Source: Closterium sp. NIES-65
Taxonomy: Eukaryota > Streptophyta > Zygnematophyceae > Desmidiales > Closteriaceae
Assembly: GCA_948144175.1 (NCBI GenBank)
Contig: CANXME010002007.1
Span: 1 to 64,000, forward strand
Reading direction: 5' to 3'
Length of the DNA: 64,000 nt
Shown here: positions 11,092-24,800 of the stretch, piece after piece
Numbering within the stretch: position 1 is the stretch's first letter
Layout of the letters: every line of letters begins with the position of its first letter
Translations under genes and position numbers: made by a program
Notes under the pieces: generated by a model
Databases searched by the model: none
What the model was told of the DNA's origin: nothing
Seen by the model: the letters and a program-made list of their open reading frames with translations, nothing else

Positions 11092-11325
11092 CTAGTAGGG
11101 TCCTTTGAGTAGTCCCATCACGGTGTGGATGACGCATTCAGCTCCTCCTTTGAGTGCTACCCTGAACTGAACTTGTGAGTAGAATTTGCAGATCCAACTG
11201 CCTAACTGACGTAAAGCAGTTTTGGCAGCTAGACATAGAAGCACTTCTCCTATCGTGATAGGTCTAATTGCGCCTCCTACCTTTTGCAAGGCTATTCGGT
11301 ATCGAAAGGAGGTTATTGTTCAATG
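11092..11325 (-). pseudogene. Fragment of a non-copia reverse transcriptase
   Basis: On the minus strand a short open stretch reads IALQKVGGAIRPITIGEV, then GGAECVIHTV. This resembles the RT finger/palm motif (I/V)AL.KPGGGxRPIxxGEV...GGAExxxH of a reverse-transcriptase family common in algae, fungi and invertebrates, unlike the copia RTs here. It is bounded by stops (TGA near 11320-11322; end near 11092). Neighbouring minus-strand frames up to about 12.5 kb may be further decayed parts, but I cannot assign them. Known: the motif pattern. Inferred: a degenerate mobile-element RT. Confidence 0.5.
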
Positions 11326-11329
11326 TTTT

Positions 11330-12590
11330 AAGCAGGAAATTGTTGAAGAGATCTCGCACCGAAGGTTGGGAAGTGTGCGAGTTGTATTATCTATACCAAG
11401 GAGGTGCGTCAAGGCTTCTCCATTTGAGAAGGCTAGTTTACATAGGTGTTTAGAGCACATCCATGATGTTCCCGCCCCAATTCCATGGCACTTCGCTATG
11501 ACTTTGCCAAGAGGGAGTGATGTGATGATGTGAAGATGTACTGTGATGCAACAGCTTTCACCAGATTAGCTTTCCGCACGAGACCTTCTGCCCTAGCACA
11601 CATACCCTCGGGGTCCAGTTCAGATCGGTTGTAAGCTGTTTGTGATGGTGCTGGCCTACTGATATAGCGACTCCCAATCTTCAGTGCGAAAAAGCTGGAG
11701 CCTCGCTTCTTCTGCTGACCAACGGTTTCCCAAAAGAACACAAGTGTTGGCGCGAAAGGTCAATTGGGTCAAAACGGCAAAACGCGCCAAGCTCCTAGGT
11801 AGGTAGGGCATTTTATCAGTCGTAAGAGTGGGATAGATGTACCTTCCCAGGAATTCGGAGGGGGAGTTTCTGAACCAGGAATGGTTGGGCGTTGTTCCTA
11901 AGAGGTTCCACAGACCATCCTTCAATGAGCCTCCAAACTTCAGCATCATCAGCTATCTTCAACAGGGACCAAACATCGCAGCTCCCAGCCTCTGTATTTT
12001 GTTGGTTCGCTAGCACTTCATGCCGAGCTTCGTTCTTGTTTCTGCCTGATTTCTCCCTCGATCGACGTGGTGGTTGCCCATCTAGGGTTCCTCCTTCAAT
12101 GAGACATCACATTCCTTGTTTTCTGAGGGCATCATTTCCCTCTTTCCTCACTTTTCACAATTAGCAGGCCTATCATTAGCTTGAGAAGCTAACACTTCTA
12201 GTCTCCCGTGATGTCCACACCAAGTTCCAAATTTAAAACCGAAGTCTCATAGGTTTCAAAGTTAGGAAGGTTGGTTGGGAAAAGAGCCGCAACTGGCTCG
12301 CGAACTAGGGTGGGTGCCGAAATTGGAAGCCACAGATCGCTGAGTGATATACTGTCGTGAGGGTTACCAGATCCCAAATGCAACCTGCGGAGAGACACTC
12401 TACAACGGTAGTGGGCTAGACTACAGGGGTTGGCACGAACTACTAGAGGTGATCGTAGCTTTGCTTGGTTCCTTAGTGCTTGCACATTCACGGGAGAAAT
12501 TGGCAAGAGTTTCCACTAGCAAAGTTGGAATTACAAAATAATTGAACAAGCAATGACAGAATGACTACATCAAGCACCTAGCAACCCTGC
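11330..12590. other. No confident gene
   Basis: Mixed-composition DNA. Minus-strand frames at 11496-11741, 11656-11949 and 12198-12506 overlap one another and lack recognisable motifs. They might be debris of the RT pseudogene beside them. Confidence 0.35.
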
Positions 12591-12594
12591 TGCT

Positions 12595-13500
12595 AGCCTG
12601 GTCGACCGCCAGCACAGCTCGGTCGACCGCCTGCCAGCGTTGCGTAGAGGAGCCGCGCCAGCACTGCACAAAGGCGACCTACCAACAGAGCAGGTCGATG
12701 GCATGCCAACGTTGCAGCAGAGTGGCTGTCCAGCGTTGCCCCGTAGAACACAGCAATGCACACGCTCGCAGGTGCGCGCAGACAATTGGCGCGACTTGCC
12801 TCGTTGGGCATCTGTCGGCTGTTGTCTGTGCCTGACGAGCCACATCGACTTCAGGATACCAGAAGGCAGTCTCCTTCGCCATCGCGACCTCCACGACGTT
12901 CGCCGCCTCCGCAGAACTCGTCGAGCAGGTTACCCGGTCAACCCGGACGACCACTAGGTGCTTCCGGTCGACCACCACTGCTTCTGGTCGACCCCCAGGT
13001 CCCTCTGGTCGATCACAACTCTCGTCGAGCTACCCTCTGGTCGACGGACCCCTTCCGTCGACCAGAACCGTCAGCGGTTGTCCGCGAGCTCCCCTCGTCG
13101 ACCGCTGCTCACTTGTCAGGTCGACGGACTGCTCCGTCGACCTCCCGGTCGAACTGTAGGTCGACAGGATGCCTCGGAGACCTCTCGGTCAAACGACAAG
13201 TCGACGGGATGCTCCGAAGACCTCCCGGTCGAACGGCAGGTCGACGGGATGCTCCGGAGACCTCCCGGTCGAACGGCAGGTCGACGGGATGCTCCGGAGA
13301 CCTCACGGTCGAACGGCAAGTCGACGGGATGCTTAGGAGACCACCCGGTCGAGCTGTAGGTCCTGGTCGACGTCCCACCCATCGCCCAGACCAGTCATTT
13401 GCGGCTGTCGAGCTCCCTGGTCCACAGCAACACCACAGCGGTCTTCTGCAGCTCGACGAAGCCTGTCGAGCAGCTCTCCCACTGTGAACGGTCGGCTGCT
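12595..13500. repeat. GTCGA-rich repetitive tract
   Basis: GTCGAC/GTCGAA/GTCGAG motifs recur more than 25 times in about 900 bp, often as GGTCGACC or CGTCGACC. The densest part is a regular 40-bp tandem repeat (next entry). Open frames across it on both strands look compositional. Confidence 0.6.
13148..13360. repeat. 40-bp tandem repeat, about five units
   Basis: TCGACGGGAT (first copy TCGACAGGAT) recurs at 13161, 13201, 13241, 13281 and 13321. Each unit also contains GCTCCGGAGACCTC and CGGTCGAACGGCA with a few substitutions. Forty is not a multiple of three, so the repeat was not maintained as protein sequence. Confidence 0.85.
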
Positions 13501-13504
13501 ACTC

Positions 13505-15144
13505 CCGTACATCCGACCAAGTCGTCGGCGTTGCCCAAGCGAGGGCGAGGCCAACACTCCATTCCTGTTAACACAACCCGTGAACTCCTTCGCGAGAATT
13601 TCAAATTTAGAGCAACTTCAATAGGCGAAATCGTCACTGCTGTCGTCATTGCTAGTACACGGATTTCGGGTCGTCAAAATCGTTCCCACACTTCACGAAG
13701 TTGACTGTCATCTACCAAATAACCCCCAACCAAAGTTAGGAAGGTTGAGGCAGTTTTGGGCTGTTTCGGACTCCGGTTTTATGTGGCCATTGCACACCTT
13801 TGGATCTCCCCCCTCCCCAACCCCTTCGTCCGCTACTCCCCTCCCTCCACCTGCCACTGTCATGGTGCACCCCCTGTAAGGATTCACAATGCACTCCCTC
13901 TTGGGGCTCCTCAACGTACTCATCCCTCTCGTATGGTCTTGCACATCCCCCGCCGCATGGCCGCTTGTGTTGTGGTCGCCTGTGCTGTAGCGACGTCTGC
14001 AACGACGACTCTTGTGGTTTTTGCCTCCCATTGCTCACATGCATACCCAGTTTTTGCGTCAGCGTGTCTCGTTGATGGACGAGGATGCGTGACTCCACTT
14101 TGGTGCACCCTCGCTGCTGGCTTCAGTGTAGCAACCCCGACAGCAGGCCAGGGTGGCCAGGTGCCAGCCCTGCTTTGAGTTGCACCGGCGCTGTCTGAAG
14201 GCGATGAGATCGGCGAGCTGCCCGGGTAGGTGTGAAAGGCAGGCCCTGCGATACCGTTCCCCGCTAACCCGTGCATGGACATTTCGGTCGCCCCCTTCGA
14301 AGCAGCAGTTCCGCCTTCCCCGTCGGCGCCCGCCAGGGGCACCGGCAGAACCCTGACGGATGACGCGGCATCACCAGATACAGCAGCGCCAGTAACAACA
14401 ACATCAATAGCAACAGAGGTTGCAGCAACTGCAGCGACAGCAGCAGCAGCAACAACGGCGGGAGATAGCTCAGCCGCAACGTTTAGCATTGTTGCGATGG
14501 CAGACCAAGCAACAGCTGTAACACCAGGCCCCGCCGCTGACGGAGTACATTCCTAACACCAAGCTTGAGGAAGAGGTGGTGGTAGAGGACCCATCGAGAT
14601 GGCCTAATACGCCACCACAAAGCATTGTGCCCAGATGTGGATTAGCACGAGGGCTGCCTGACGTCTCCTGATGATGTGTCGTGGCCAATTGGTCAGGGTT
14701 TGGGCAAGGCATCGCCGCTTCGGTTGGAGCGCCATTTGCAGCGAGTACGGAAACTGTGCTTGACCAGCTGCATGACATGTTCAAGGCCCATCTCCCTGAA
14801 GCCCGTGATCCAGTGCTGAGCTAGGTGCAGCAGTTGTGGGTGAATCGTGCATTTGCCTCACTACTGTGAGATCTGTTGCACCTCCCACACGTTCTTGACA
14901 TGCTGGGGCAGAATGATGGCACCGGCGCCTCTGTCCTTTGCGCATTCTTGGCTGTGGCAGAACAGGAGAACGGCGTTGGTCTTACTTCTGCAAGTGCGTC
15001 TGCACTCCGTGGACAAAGGGGCGTTTGGTGCTGATGGCTGAAGATTAGCCTTGGGAGTGTTGGAAATCCGAGTACAGTATAACGAATACTGTATACCAGT
15101 GTGCTGTTTGGTTTTAGTGTAGTCCCCTTTATAAGCCTCCAGGT
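13505..15144. other. No confident gene; codon-like repeats near 14.4 kb
   Basis: GC-rich segments with GCAGCA/ACAACA runs (14390-14470) create Ala-, Thr- or Gln-rich frames. A frame around 14700-14820 reads without stops for about 35 codons but matches no family I know. Nothing here supports a defined gene. Confidence 0.35.
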
Positions 15145-15173
15145 CCTACAATAATTGTCACAATTATTGTAGG
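15145..15173. repeat. Perfect 14-bp inverted repeat, 1-nt spacer
   Basis: CCTACAATAATTGT (15145-15158), C, then ACAATTATTGTAGG (15160-15173). A weaker palindrome (ACAGTATAACGAATACTGT) lies about 75 bp upstream. It may be the core of a miniature foldback element or a binding site. Confidence 0.85.
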
Positions 15174-16120
15174 GCCAGAATCATTGGAGCCTATCATTAT
15201 TAGAGGGTAGGGGGGAGAATTATTGGTGCACCATTATTGGTGTGAATGGGGCCATCCTATGAGAGTTAGGTGGGTCCATCAATGCCCTGCTGTGTCACTT
15301 CTCAATCAATCAATTCTCAACTCATTTCCAATGCAAGCTTTCTATCTTGTTCTTTCTACAAACACGTTTCCGCTACGCCGGCACTATGCCTTTCTAGTAG
15401 GGAGCTGGGCTGGACATTGTCATACAAGAGGTGGAATTTACAAACTTTGGGGCTTTGTATGTGTTCTTGTCACTCTTTCATGTTGTAACTTGCTCTCCTT
15501 TCTAGTAAGTTTTTCAGCATGTTGCTCGCCGTTCCTCATGTGCGCCGAAGGCTCCGGTGCCTTTGTACTAGGAAGGAGAGGCAAAGAGACCAGCTCCTAG
15601 AGCATGTCTCTCTGTATGAAATACCAAACTGCTTAGCTAGCCATGTATTCTAAGGGTTAGATTCTCTTACTGCATCGAGATTCAGTTGTGTGGTGCGGGA
15701 ACCCGTTTCAAACCTGTTGTCGCCTTTTACCATTCAAATGGTTCTGCGTGGAAATGTTTTTATCTGACAACAATCTTTGTTGGTTCGGTTCGCCCGACTC
15801 CTCGACTTTGTACTCAGTAGTGTTGGCTGCTGTTACGCACAGGAATGTTCTTGACTTAATTCCTTATCGTAAAATCTTGCTCCCTACCCTCCCCTCCCTC
15901 CCTCTACCCCCCGCATCCCCATTGTTCACCTTAACTCTCATGTTGACAATGCTGAAAGTTGGTGATTCTTTTGAAACTGTAGGTTATAAATGCAAGTAGA
16001 ATACATGTGTATGGACTCTTGTGTATCCTTGTGCTATAGTTCCGTTTCAAAACAAAAGCAGAATATTGCTTCCTAATGACTACACCAGTGTGATTTGCCT
16101 TTGGCACTGTCAATGCAACA
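15174..16120. other. No recognisable gene
   Basis: Near-neutral spacer. Short frames at 15223-15600 and 15688-15999 show no domains. A C-rich stretch occurs at about 15885-15920. Confidence 0.4.
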
Positions 16121-16122
16121 CT

Positions 16123-17940
<1,818 letters not shown>

Positions 17941-18458
17941 TATCTTGTATAAATGTTCCCAGTGTAACTTATCGTGTTAGTTGATGTAGATTTATGTACG
18001 TGAAAACATTTACTGTGATTTATGAATATGTTGTTGAATTTTTTTGCGTATTTAACTCATGCAAATTTTTACTATGGAAATATAACATGATAATTAACAT
18101 ACAATGCAGACATAACATGGCGTATGAATTACGTTGGAAATACATGAATTTAGAGTTGTAGTGGAATTAGAATCACACACCTGCTACACATGTAATGAAA
18201 TCGTTCATAAATTACAAGAAATTGGTACAGTTTTGGGTACCTTCAAGTTGTATACTCCATAACACATAATCGCAAGGTCATTGCCTTTTCGACGCTTGTT
18301 GTGAGTATTGTTGAACATGTCCGAGAAATTCACTAAACAGATAGGAAACGTTGCACATACGAGTCATCCTGGCCGTTCAATCTGTAAAATATCGCCCACT
18401 CAACATGCGAGGAGCCCATGTACAGATAGATCGCGCGTGGGCCCTAGCAGGGACAGAT

Positions 18459-18587
18459 TGACAAAATTAGGAGGAAGAAAGAGAATTGAACTAGCAAGAA
18501 TGAGGATACAAATAGCAAACCCTAGAAGGGTTGTACTCGCTATAGAGCACCCCACTACAGGCTAGAGCATAAGATAACATTCTGACA
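18459..18587 (-). repeat. 3' LTR of H (left copy)
   Basis: 129 bp, no differences from the right copy seen by eye. Contains CAAACCCTAG, a telobox-like motif. Confidence 0.92.
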
Positions 18588-19269
18588 CACCCCCATAGCC
18601 AAAGTGGGGTGTAATCAGCAGAGCAGGCAAAGCAGTACAAGCTCAGGGTGGATCACAATGTCACCACACATTCTGAGCACAAGTTTAAGAAGCAATAGTT
18701 TAGAGTTCATAATTATGAGCAAAGCTAGTGGTAGTCACAACGGGCAAGTGAGGAGGAGGAGAGAGAGTGAGGGGAGAGGAGATAGGAGGCGACGGCTGAA
18801 GCTGCAGACACACGGGCAACAGGAGGCAGACTGGCACAGCGGCTACCGGAGAGCGCCCGGACTACAGGAGTAACAGGCCCCGCGGCTCAAGTTGCGGTAG
18901 ACGGGCAACGGACCCACGGGCGGCTGGCGTAGAAGTCTAGCTCACTGGGCTACCGGGACAGCGCCCCGGACTACAGGTGCTGCTGACGACAAACTGGCAA
19001 TCTCCGCTCATCCTCCCGCACACAGTCCCACCCCCCCTGATACACACCCGCTGCTACACCGCTAGCTCCACTCCCACGCACCCCCCTTAAACCCTAAACC
19101 CCAGTCTCCCACACAACCACCCCCCTCAGCGACAGCTGCAGGAGTGGGAGACGAAGGAGGAGGAGGAGCAAAGGGAGGAAGGCACACCGGCCACCCCCAT
19201 ACCCGACACCCCACCGCTCGCAAGCGGCCCCCTCAGGTCGCCTCGACAGGCGACGGGAAAAGGGGGGGG

Positions 19270-19620
19270 GGGGGAAGGCGGGGACGGGGCCGGGGCCGCG
19301 ACGGGTAGGGCGACGGGCCGCATGTAGTGCGGCGGTAGGGCCGCAGGTAGGGCGGCTGGTGGGCCGCAGGTAGGGCGGCGAGTGGCCGCAGGTAGGGCGG
19401 CTCGCGGGCCGCAGGTAGGGCGGCGGGTGGGCCGCGAAGGTAGGGCGACGGGTGGCCGCAGGTAGGGCGGCGGGTGGGCCGCGAAGGTAGGGCGGCGGGT
19501 GGGCCGCGAAGGTAGGGCGGCGGGCGGCCGCGACGGGTCGGGCAGCGGGGCCGCGACGGGTCCCCGTCGCCCGTCGCGGCGCCTTCAGAAGGCGACGCGA
19601 CGAACGACGGGGCAGACGCC
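19270..19620 (-). repeat. GC-rich repeat array in the H leader
   Basis: GGTAGGGCGGC(GG)GTGGGCCGC units repeat irregularly. Left of it is a segment shared with E2 (CCCTCAGGTCGCCTCGACA, 19231-19249) containing GTCGCC...GGCGAC self-complementarity. Open frames here are compositional. Confidence 0.65.
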
Positions 19621-19760
19621 CGCCGCGCGCCTCGGGGCGCACAGCGGGCAGAGAACCGCCGCGCGCCTCGGGGCGCACGGCGGGCAGAAAACCGCCGCGC
19701 GCCTCGGGGCGCACGGCGGGCAGAAAACCGCCGCGCGCCTCGGGGCGCACGGCGGGAAGG
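19620..19760 (-). repeat. 36-bp tandem repeat, four copies, each with a GC hairpin
   Basis: GCGCGCCTCGGGGCGC begins at 19625, 19661, 19697 and 19733, an exact 36-bp period, separated by ACGGCGGGCAGAAAACC. The same hairpin core occurs once in the leaders of B, D, F and G between primer site and gag. Confidence 0.9.
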
Positions 19761-19834
19761 AAAAGTAGCAGCGGAAGCGAGGTGGTAGCCCACCCACAGG
19801 ATCAATCCAAGGGGATCGACCTGCTCTGATAGCA

Positions 19835-19963
19835 TGACAAAATTAGGAGGAAGAAAGAGAATTGAACTAGCAAGAATGAGGATACAAATAGCAAACCCTA
19901 GAAGGGTTGTACTCGCTATAGAGCACCCCACTACAGGCTAGAGCATAAGATAACATTCTGACA
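19835..19963 (-). repeat. 5' LTR of H (right copy)
   Basis: 129-bp partner of 18459-18587, followed by target duplication CAGAT at 19964-19968. Confidence 0.92.
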
Positions 19964-19968
19964 CAGAT

Positions 19969-21471
19969 CGTTCAACGTTCGGGTCTGTCCAGGTGCACAA
20001 AGGTTGGGGGAATTTGGAGGTTGCAGGCGAATCAATACTTTGCCAGCGCAAAACATTGCAGGTAGGTGGATACTTCGCTTCTGCAGTTCGCACAACAGAA
20101 ATGCTGGCGCGTCAGGTGTTTGCGCGCCAGATTCTCTTTTCGCTGGGTAACCAGTCGAAAATGTGTGCTGCGTCAGCTTGGCACAGCCCTGGTGTAGTTG
20201 GGTCAGGTGGTCCCAGCCGAGCTGGGCCCGGGCTGTGTCAGCTTTCGACCGAGCCACGTGCGATCTTGGCTCGGCCCCCAACAGCGCCCAAGGATCAGCC
20301 GCCCGATTTGGCTTAGTGCCCAGCCCTTGGTTCGTCGTTTTTCTGGCGTGTCCCGCGTGAGGACAAAGTAACCCTCACCCTTTACGTGGCCCTGGTTACG
20401 GAGCCTCGAGCAAAATCACTTGTCTAGGTGCACGCCTGGTGGATTCATTGACGCGTGGCAAATAATCGCCGCGATTGTTTTTGAACCAATAAAAACAAGC
20501 CTGCTACCCTCGGTTGACCTGCACCGTTGGAAACCAATCGTATTTTCCTCCATCGCAACGAACAAAAACGTGAGTTCGTAATGAAATTAAAGGTGAAGTG
20601 CGGTTGTGCGAGGTCAAACGTGTCTAAACAACTGTTGTAAACTTTCAGGTTGGGTGTGTAACACACATGTAATGACACCTCGTCCTTCAGAGGTCCCTTT
20701 CAACCATTCCTCGCCCTCCCCCCAAGCATTTCTGGTCGGGGGGGTAGTCTCTGAGGCTTCGTCATTTCTCACTTGTTTCTCTCAGATTGGTTTTTCTGTT
20801 TTTCACGTTCCTTAACTCAAGCTTCTCCAGAAGCTCCAGCGCCTAGGCTACGTCCCTGCCACCTCACGCTCGTGTCGGATTCGAATAGGCGCATTGAGGA
20901 TATTGATACAGCACCACGAGAGCCATCGGAGTCCGTCACTGTGACAAATGTAGGTGATTTTTTTTTTTAATGTTGTAGGCAGGTCCACTTTCATTTCGCT
21001 ACCATATCAACGTAGTTTCAACTTTATGTTTAAATGTCACTAACCTTTGTCTTTGCTGAGTCGATCAATCTGACAATGTGATTTTATGACGGATTTTTAT
21101 GCGTTGACGTCTGTCGTTATTTTCTGCCTCGATTTTCTTTGATGTTTTCCCGATTCCCCCATTTTTATCATACCAAGGTTTGGCAATCTGCAATCGTCTC
21201 TCCTTGTGGTCCGCTCATCTCCATTTACGCCTTTACACTGAAGCTCTTGGTAAGCATTTTCGATCATGCTGCAGAACGTTGTCTAACAATTTAGCGTATG
21301 TGTTCGTTTGATTCCTGTCCAATTGTGCTTTGTTATTATTGTTTTACTGGAAGTGGTTGGCGTTTTTAACATGTCCTGGATTTTCGTTTTGTTCTGATCC
21401 TGCAGGAAATTACAAGGTTGCTGTTTTACCCTTAGCACAAGACAGTTTCTGGTTGTAGAAGTTGTAGATAC
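19969..21471. other. Spacer upstream of the transposase gene; no confident gene
   Basis: No recognisable protein. Because element A lies at 21477-28828, this DNA was originally directly next to the transposase start at 28935, so it may hold its promoter or 5' untranslated exon and the left end of the transposon. I could not identify a terminal inverted repeat. Confidence 0.4.
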
Positions 21472-21476
21472 AGTAG

Positions 21477-21611
21477 TGTTGAGATAGAGGCGAGGAATGA
21501 GTGCACTATGAAATGAAACAAGTACAAGTACCAACCCTAATTGGGTTGTACCCCCTATGGGCTACCCCACTACAGCCTAAATATATGCATCTGTAATATA
21601 ATCATCTGACA
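21477..21611 (-). repeat. 3' LTR of A (left copy)
   Basis: 135 bp starting TGTTGAGATAGAGG; contains ACCCTAATTGGGTTGTACCC, the family core. Confidence 0.95.
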
Positions 21612-21831
21612 CACCCCCATAGGCAAAGTGGGGGAGAGCAAGGGGTCACAAGACCAGTCAAGCAAAGGAAAGCAAAGCAAAGCAAGCTCAGGGTGGATCT
21701 CAAGGATACCACACAAATTCCGAGCACAAGGTCAAGGCCACAAGGCCAGTTCACATGCACCAGAGCATATATATATAACAGTGCTAAACAAGCAAGAGCA
21801 AGGATATATATATGCAGCAGTACAAGCAAGG

Positions 21832-24800
21832 TCAAGAGGTAAGCAAGTGAGGCCCAGTGGGCACAAGGCCTAGCAGAGTGCAAAAGCGCTGATGGTCACG
21901 AGGCGGAAGTGCCTTGGTGAACACATCAGCAGTGTTGGCCTCAGTGGCCACGAAACGCAGGCAAAGGTGACCACGCTGCTGCAGCTCTCGAGCAAGGAAG
22001 TAGCGCAGAGCAATGTGCTTCGTCCTGTGCTCCAGTCTGTGCTCCTCACACAAGGCAATGGTTGCCTTGTTGTCGACGTACAGCACTGGAGGAGAACGAG
22101 GCCGCTCTCCAAGGTCAGTCAGCAGGTAGGTGAGCCAGCGAAGCTCCTGGGCAGCCATGGCCGTGGCGTAGATCTCAGCCTCACAGCTGGAGCTGAGAAC
22201 CGAAGAAGAGCGAGTAGAGCGCCAAAAGACAGAGCCAGAGCCAAGACTGAAGGTGTAACCCTGAGACGACCTCTGAGTAGCCTGGTCGTCAGCCCAAGAA
22301 GCGTCTAAGTGCCCAATGAGCACAGGCCGCTCACGCCCTCCAAGCACTAGCCCCATGCCCGACGTACTGCACAAGTAGCGCAACACCCTCTTAGCTGCAT
22401 CCATGTGCTCCTTCCGGTGACGGCCGGGAGCAACATAGCGTGCTAAGATGCTGAGAGGGTATGCGAGGTAAGGTCGAGTGCAGGTCATCAGGTACATGAG
22501 GCAGCCCACAAGCTCTGGATACGGACCACTCGACTCTACGGACTCATCCGAAGGCAGAGCTGAGAGCGAGTGTCCCGTAGGCAGAGGAGTGAACTGAGGC
22601 GAGGAGTACGTGAAGCCGAAGCGCTGAAGGACCTGCTGCACCATGTGTGACTGAGTCAGGGTAATGGTGCGGCGTGCTCTGTCCCGGGTGATCCGCAAGC
22701 CAAGATAGCTTGTCAGTTCACCCAGGTCTGTGCACGTGTGTCTCTTCTGCAGCTCGGACTTCACGTGGGCGAGTGCGGCAGTGTCTGCAGTGGCAAAGAC
22801 CAAGTCGTCGACGTACACGAGGATATAGAACGGCGGCAGCGAGGTGTCGGTGCGCAGAAACAGCGACGTGCCAGCAGTAGAAGGAGCAAACCCAAGAGCC
22901 GCAAGTGTAGTCCTCAGTGTGTCGTGCCACTCACGCGGCGCCTGGCGGAGACCGTAGACTGGCCGCCGGAGGCTCCACTGGGTACCAGGAGGGAACGACC
23001 CAGTGAAGCCAGGAGGGCGGCGCAGCCAGATCTCCTCGTGCAGGCGGCCCTGCAGGAAAGCAGTGCTGAAGTCAAGAGAGTGTAGCTCGTAGTCACGCTG
23101 AGCAGCGACGTGCAGTAGAACCCGAAGAGTGGTCATCTTCGGGGTCGGGGAGAAGGTCTAAAAGAAGTCAACTCCCTGTCGCTGACTGAAGCCACGAGCC
23201 ACGTAACGCGCCTTGAAGACAGGCGGAGAACCCGGCGGCCGCTTCACCCTGAAGATCCACATGCCACTGACGATGTTCGCCCCAGGAGGGGGGACAGCGT
23301 CAACGTAGGTGCCTGTGGACTTCCAGGAAGCTATCTCTGCGTCCATGGCTGACTGCCACTGAGAGGAGTAGGGACCGGCCATCGCCTCTGCGTAAGAGCG
23401 TGGGGTCGGGATGTCTAGAGCATCCGGGTCTCCCTCAGGGGCAACAAGCATGGACACGAGATGGGGCAAAGCGGCGGCAAAGCACTGGAACTCCTCCTGC
23501 CTGTCCTCAAGGACGTCCGTGCCAAGAGCACAGTCACCCCCGACGGACGGAGGACAGGCAGACGCAGACGCAGCAGACGTAGATTCAGCAGACTCAGCAA
23601 CAAGACTGGCAGCGTAGTCCAGACGACACGCAGCAGCAAAGTCGACCAGCTCAGCAACTAGGGCAGACACAGCAGCAGACTCAAAGGAAGGGTCAGTGAC
23701 AAGAGAAGCAAGAAGACGCGTGACAGTAGGACTGGCAGCACGGCGAGAGTCCGACTCCGGGTCGGCAAGTGTAGGAAGAGAAGATTGAGGAGGAGAAGGC
23801 AAAGGGGCACGCAGAGGAGCAGTGGACGGACGCAGAGACATCTGGTGTGTGCCAGGGACAGGAGGAGGACGCTGACGCGAACCGCGACCACTAGAGCGAG
23901 CAGCTCGGACTGGCGACGCAGGGCGGGACGCAGGCTCACGACGCTCAGCAAGACCTCCTGTAGGACCAGCGTAGGGAGAAGGAGAAGGCAGGGGAGAGGC
24001 GGGCTGTAACTGTGACTGTGACGGGACAGGCTGCGGACACTCTACGGGAGGAGAAGGACCAGTGGAAGGCGGGAGACCAAGAACCTGCTGAAGGAGCGGA
24101 ACAAAGTACGGCCGAGGCCGCGCAGCACCGCCAGAGACAGCAGGGACAGCACCAACACCTCCAGAGGCAGCACCAGCACCAGTAGCAGCTCCAACTCCAG
24201 CACCACCAGCAGCTGCAGAAGTACCCGCAGTAGGACCGACAGTCATAACCTCAGCGCCAGCACCCGCAGCAGCTCCAGCTCCAGAGGCACCTCCGGGCCC
24301 GGCAGCTCCAGTACCCTCAGTACGAGCACCTCCGGGACCCGTGGTACCAGCCCCCTCGGCAGCAACGGAACCTCCAGCACCCGCAGTACCCCCGGCTCCA
24401 GCAGCTCGCCTCCAGCGCCGGGCAAACCACTCACGCAGCTCTCAGCACCCCCAGTCTCAGCACCCCCAGGCTCAGTACCCCTAGGCTCAGCACCCCTAGG
24501 CTCAGCACCCCCAGTCTCAGCACCCCCAGGCTCAGCACCCCCAGTCTCAGCACCCCCAGTCTCAGCACCCCGAGGCTCCGCACCCGCAGCAGCACCAGAG
24601 TCACGAGTGACCTCGACAGGCTCGACCGCGTCTACCTGAGACACACCTGAAGGGGCAGGACCCTGAGGGGGGAGGGGGTCTACCGGGGGGGGACCTGGGA
24701 CCAGGAAGAGGGGCGGGGGGGGGAGGGACGGAGTGCGGTAGGGGAAGAGCCGGTAGAAGGGAACCGACTCGTCGAACGTGACGTCCTGGGAGGACAGAAC

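Larger units (their letters stand above)
18459..19963 (-). mobile_element. H: non-autonomous short-LTR element (1505 bp)
   Basis: Identical 129-bp LTRs (TGACAAAATTAGG...CATTCTGACA on the plus strand) flank 1247 bp, with target duplication CAGAT (18454-18458 and 19964-19968). It lies on the minus strand: the primer site is at the right (TGCTATCAGAGCAGG read on the minus strand) and the tail at the left carries CACCCCCATAGCCAAAGTGGGG and the CAGGGTGGATCACAA block shared with the copia 3' ends at 21.6, 29.7, 38.4 and 46.7 kb. There is no gag or pol. The leader has GC-rich repeats and a fourfold hairpin array. It is best read as a deletion derivative or parasite of the copia family in this window. 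Confidence 0.9.

Noticed and set aside
22000..22100. tRNA, rRNA or CRISPR-like features
   Set aside because: The regular repeats are coding or leader minisatellites and microsatellites without spacers; no cloverleaf or rRNA sequence was recognised anywhere in the window.
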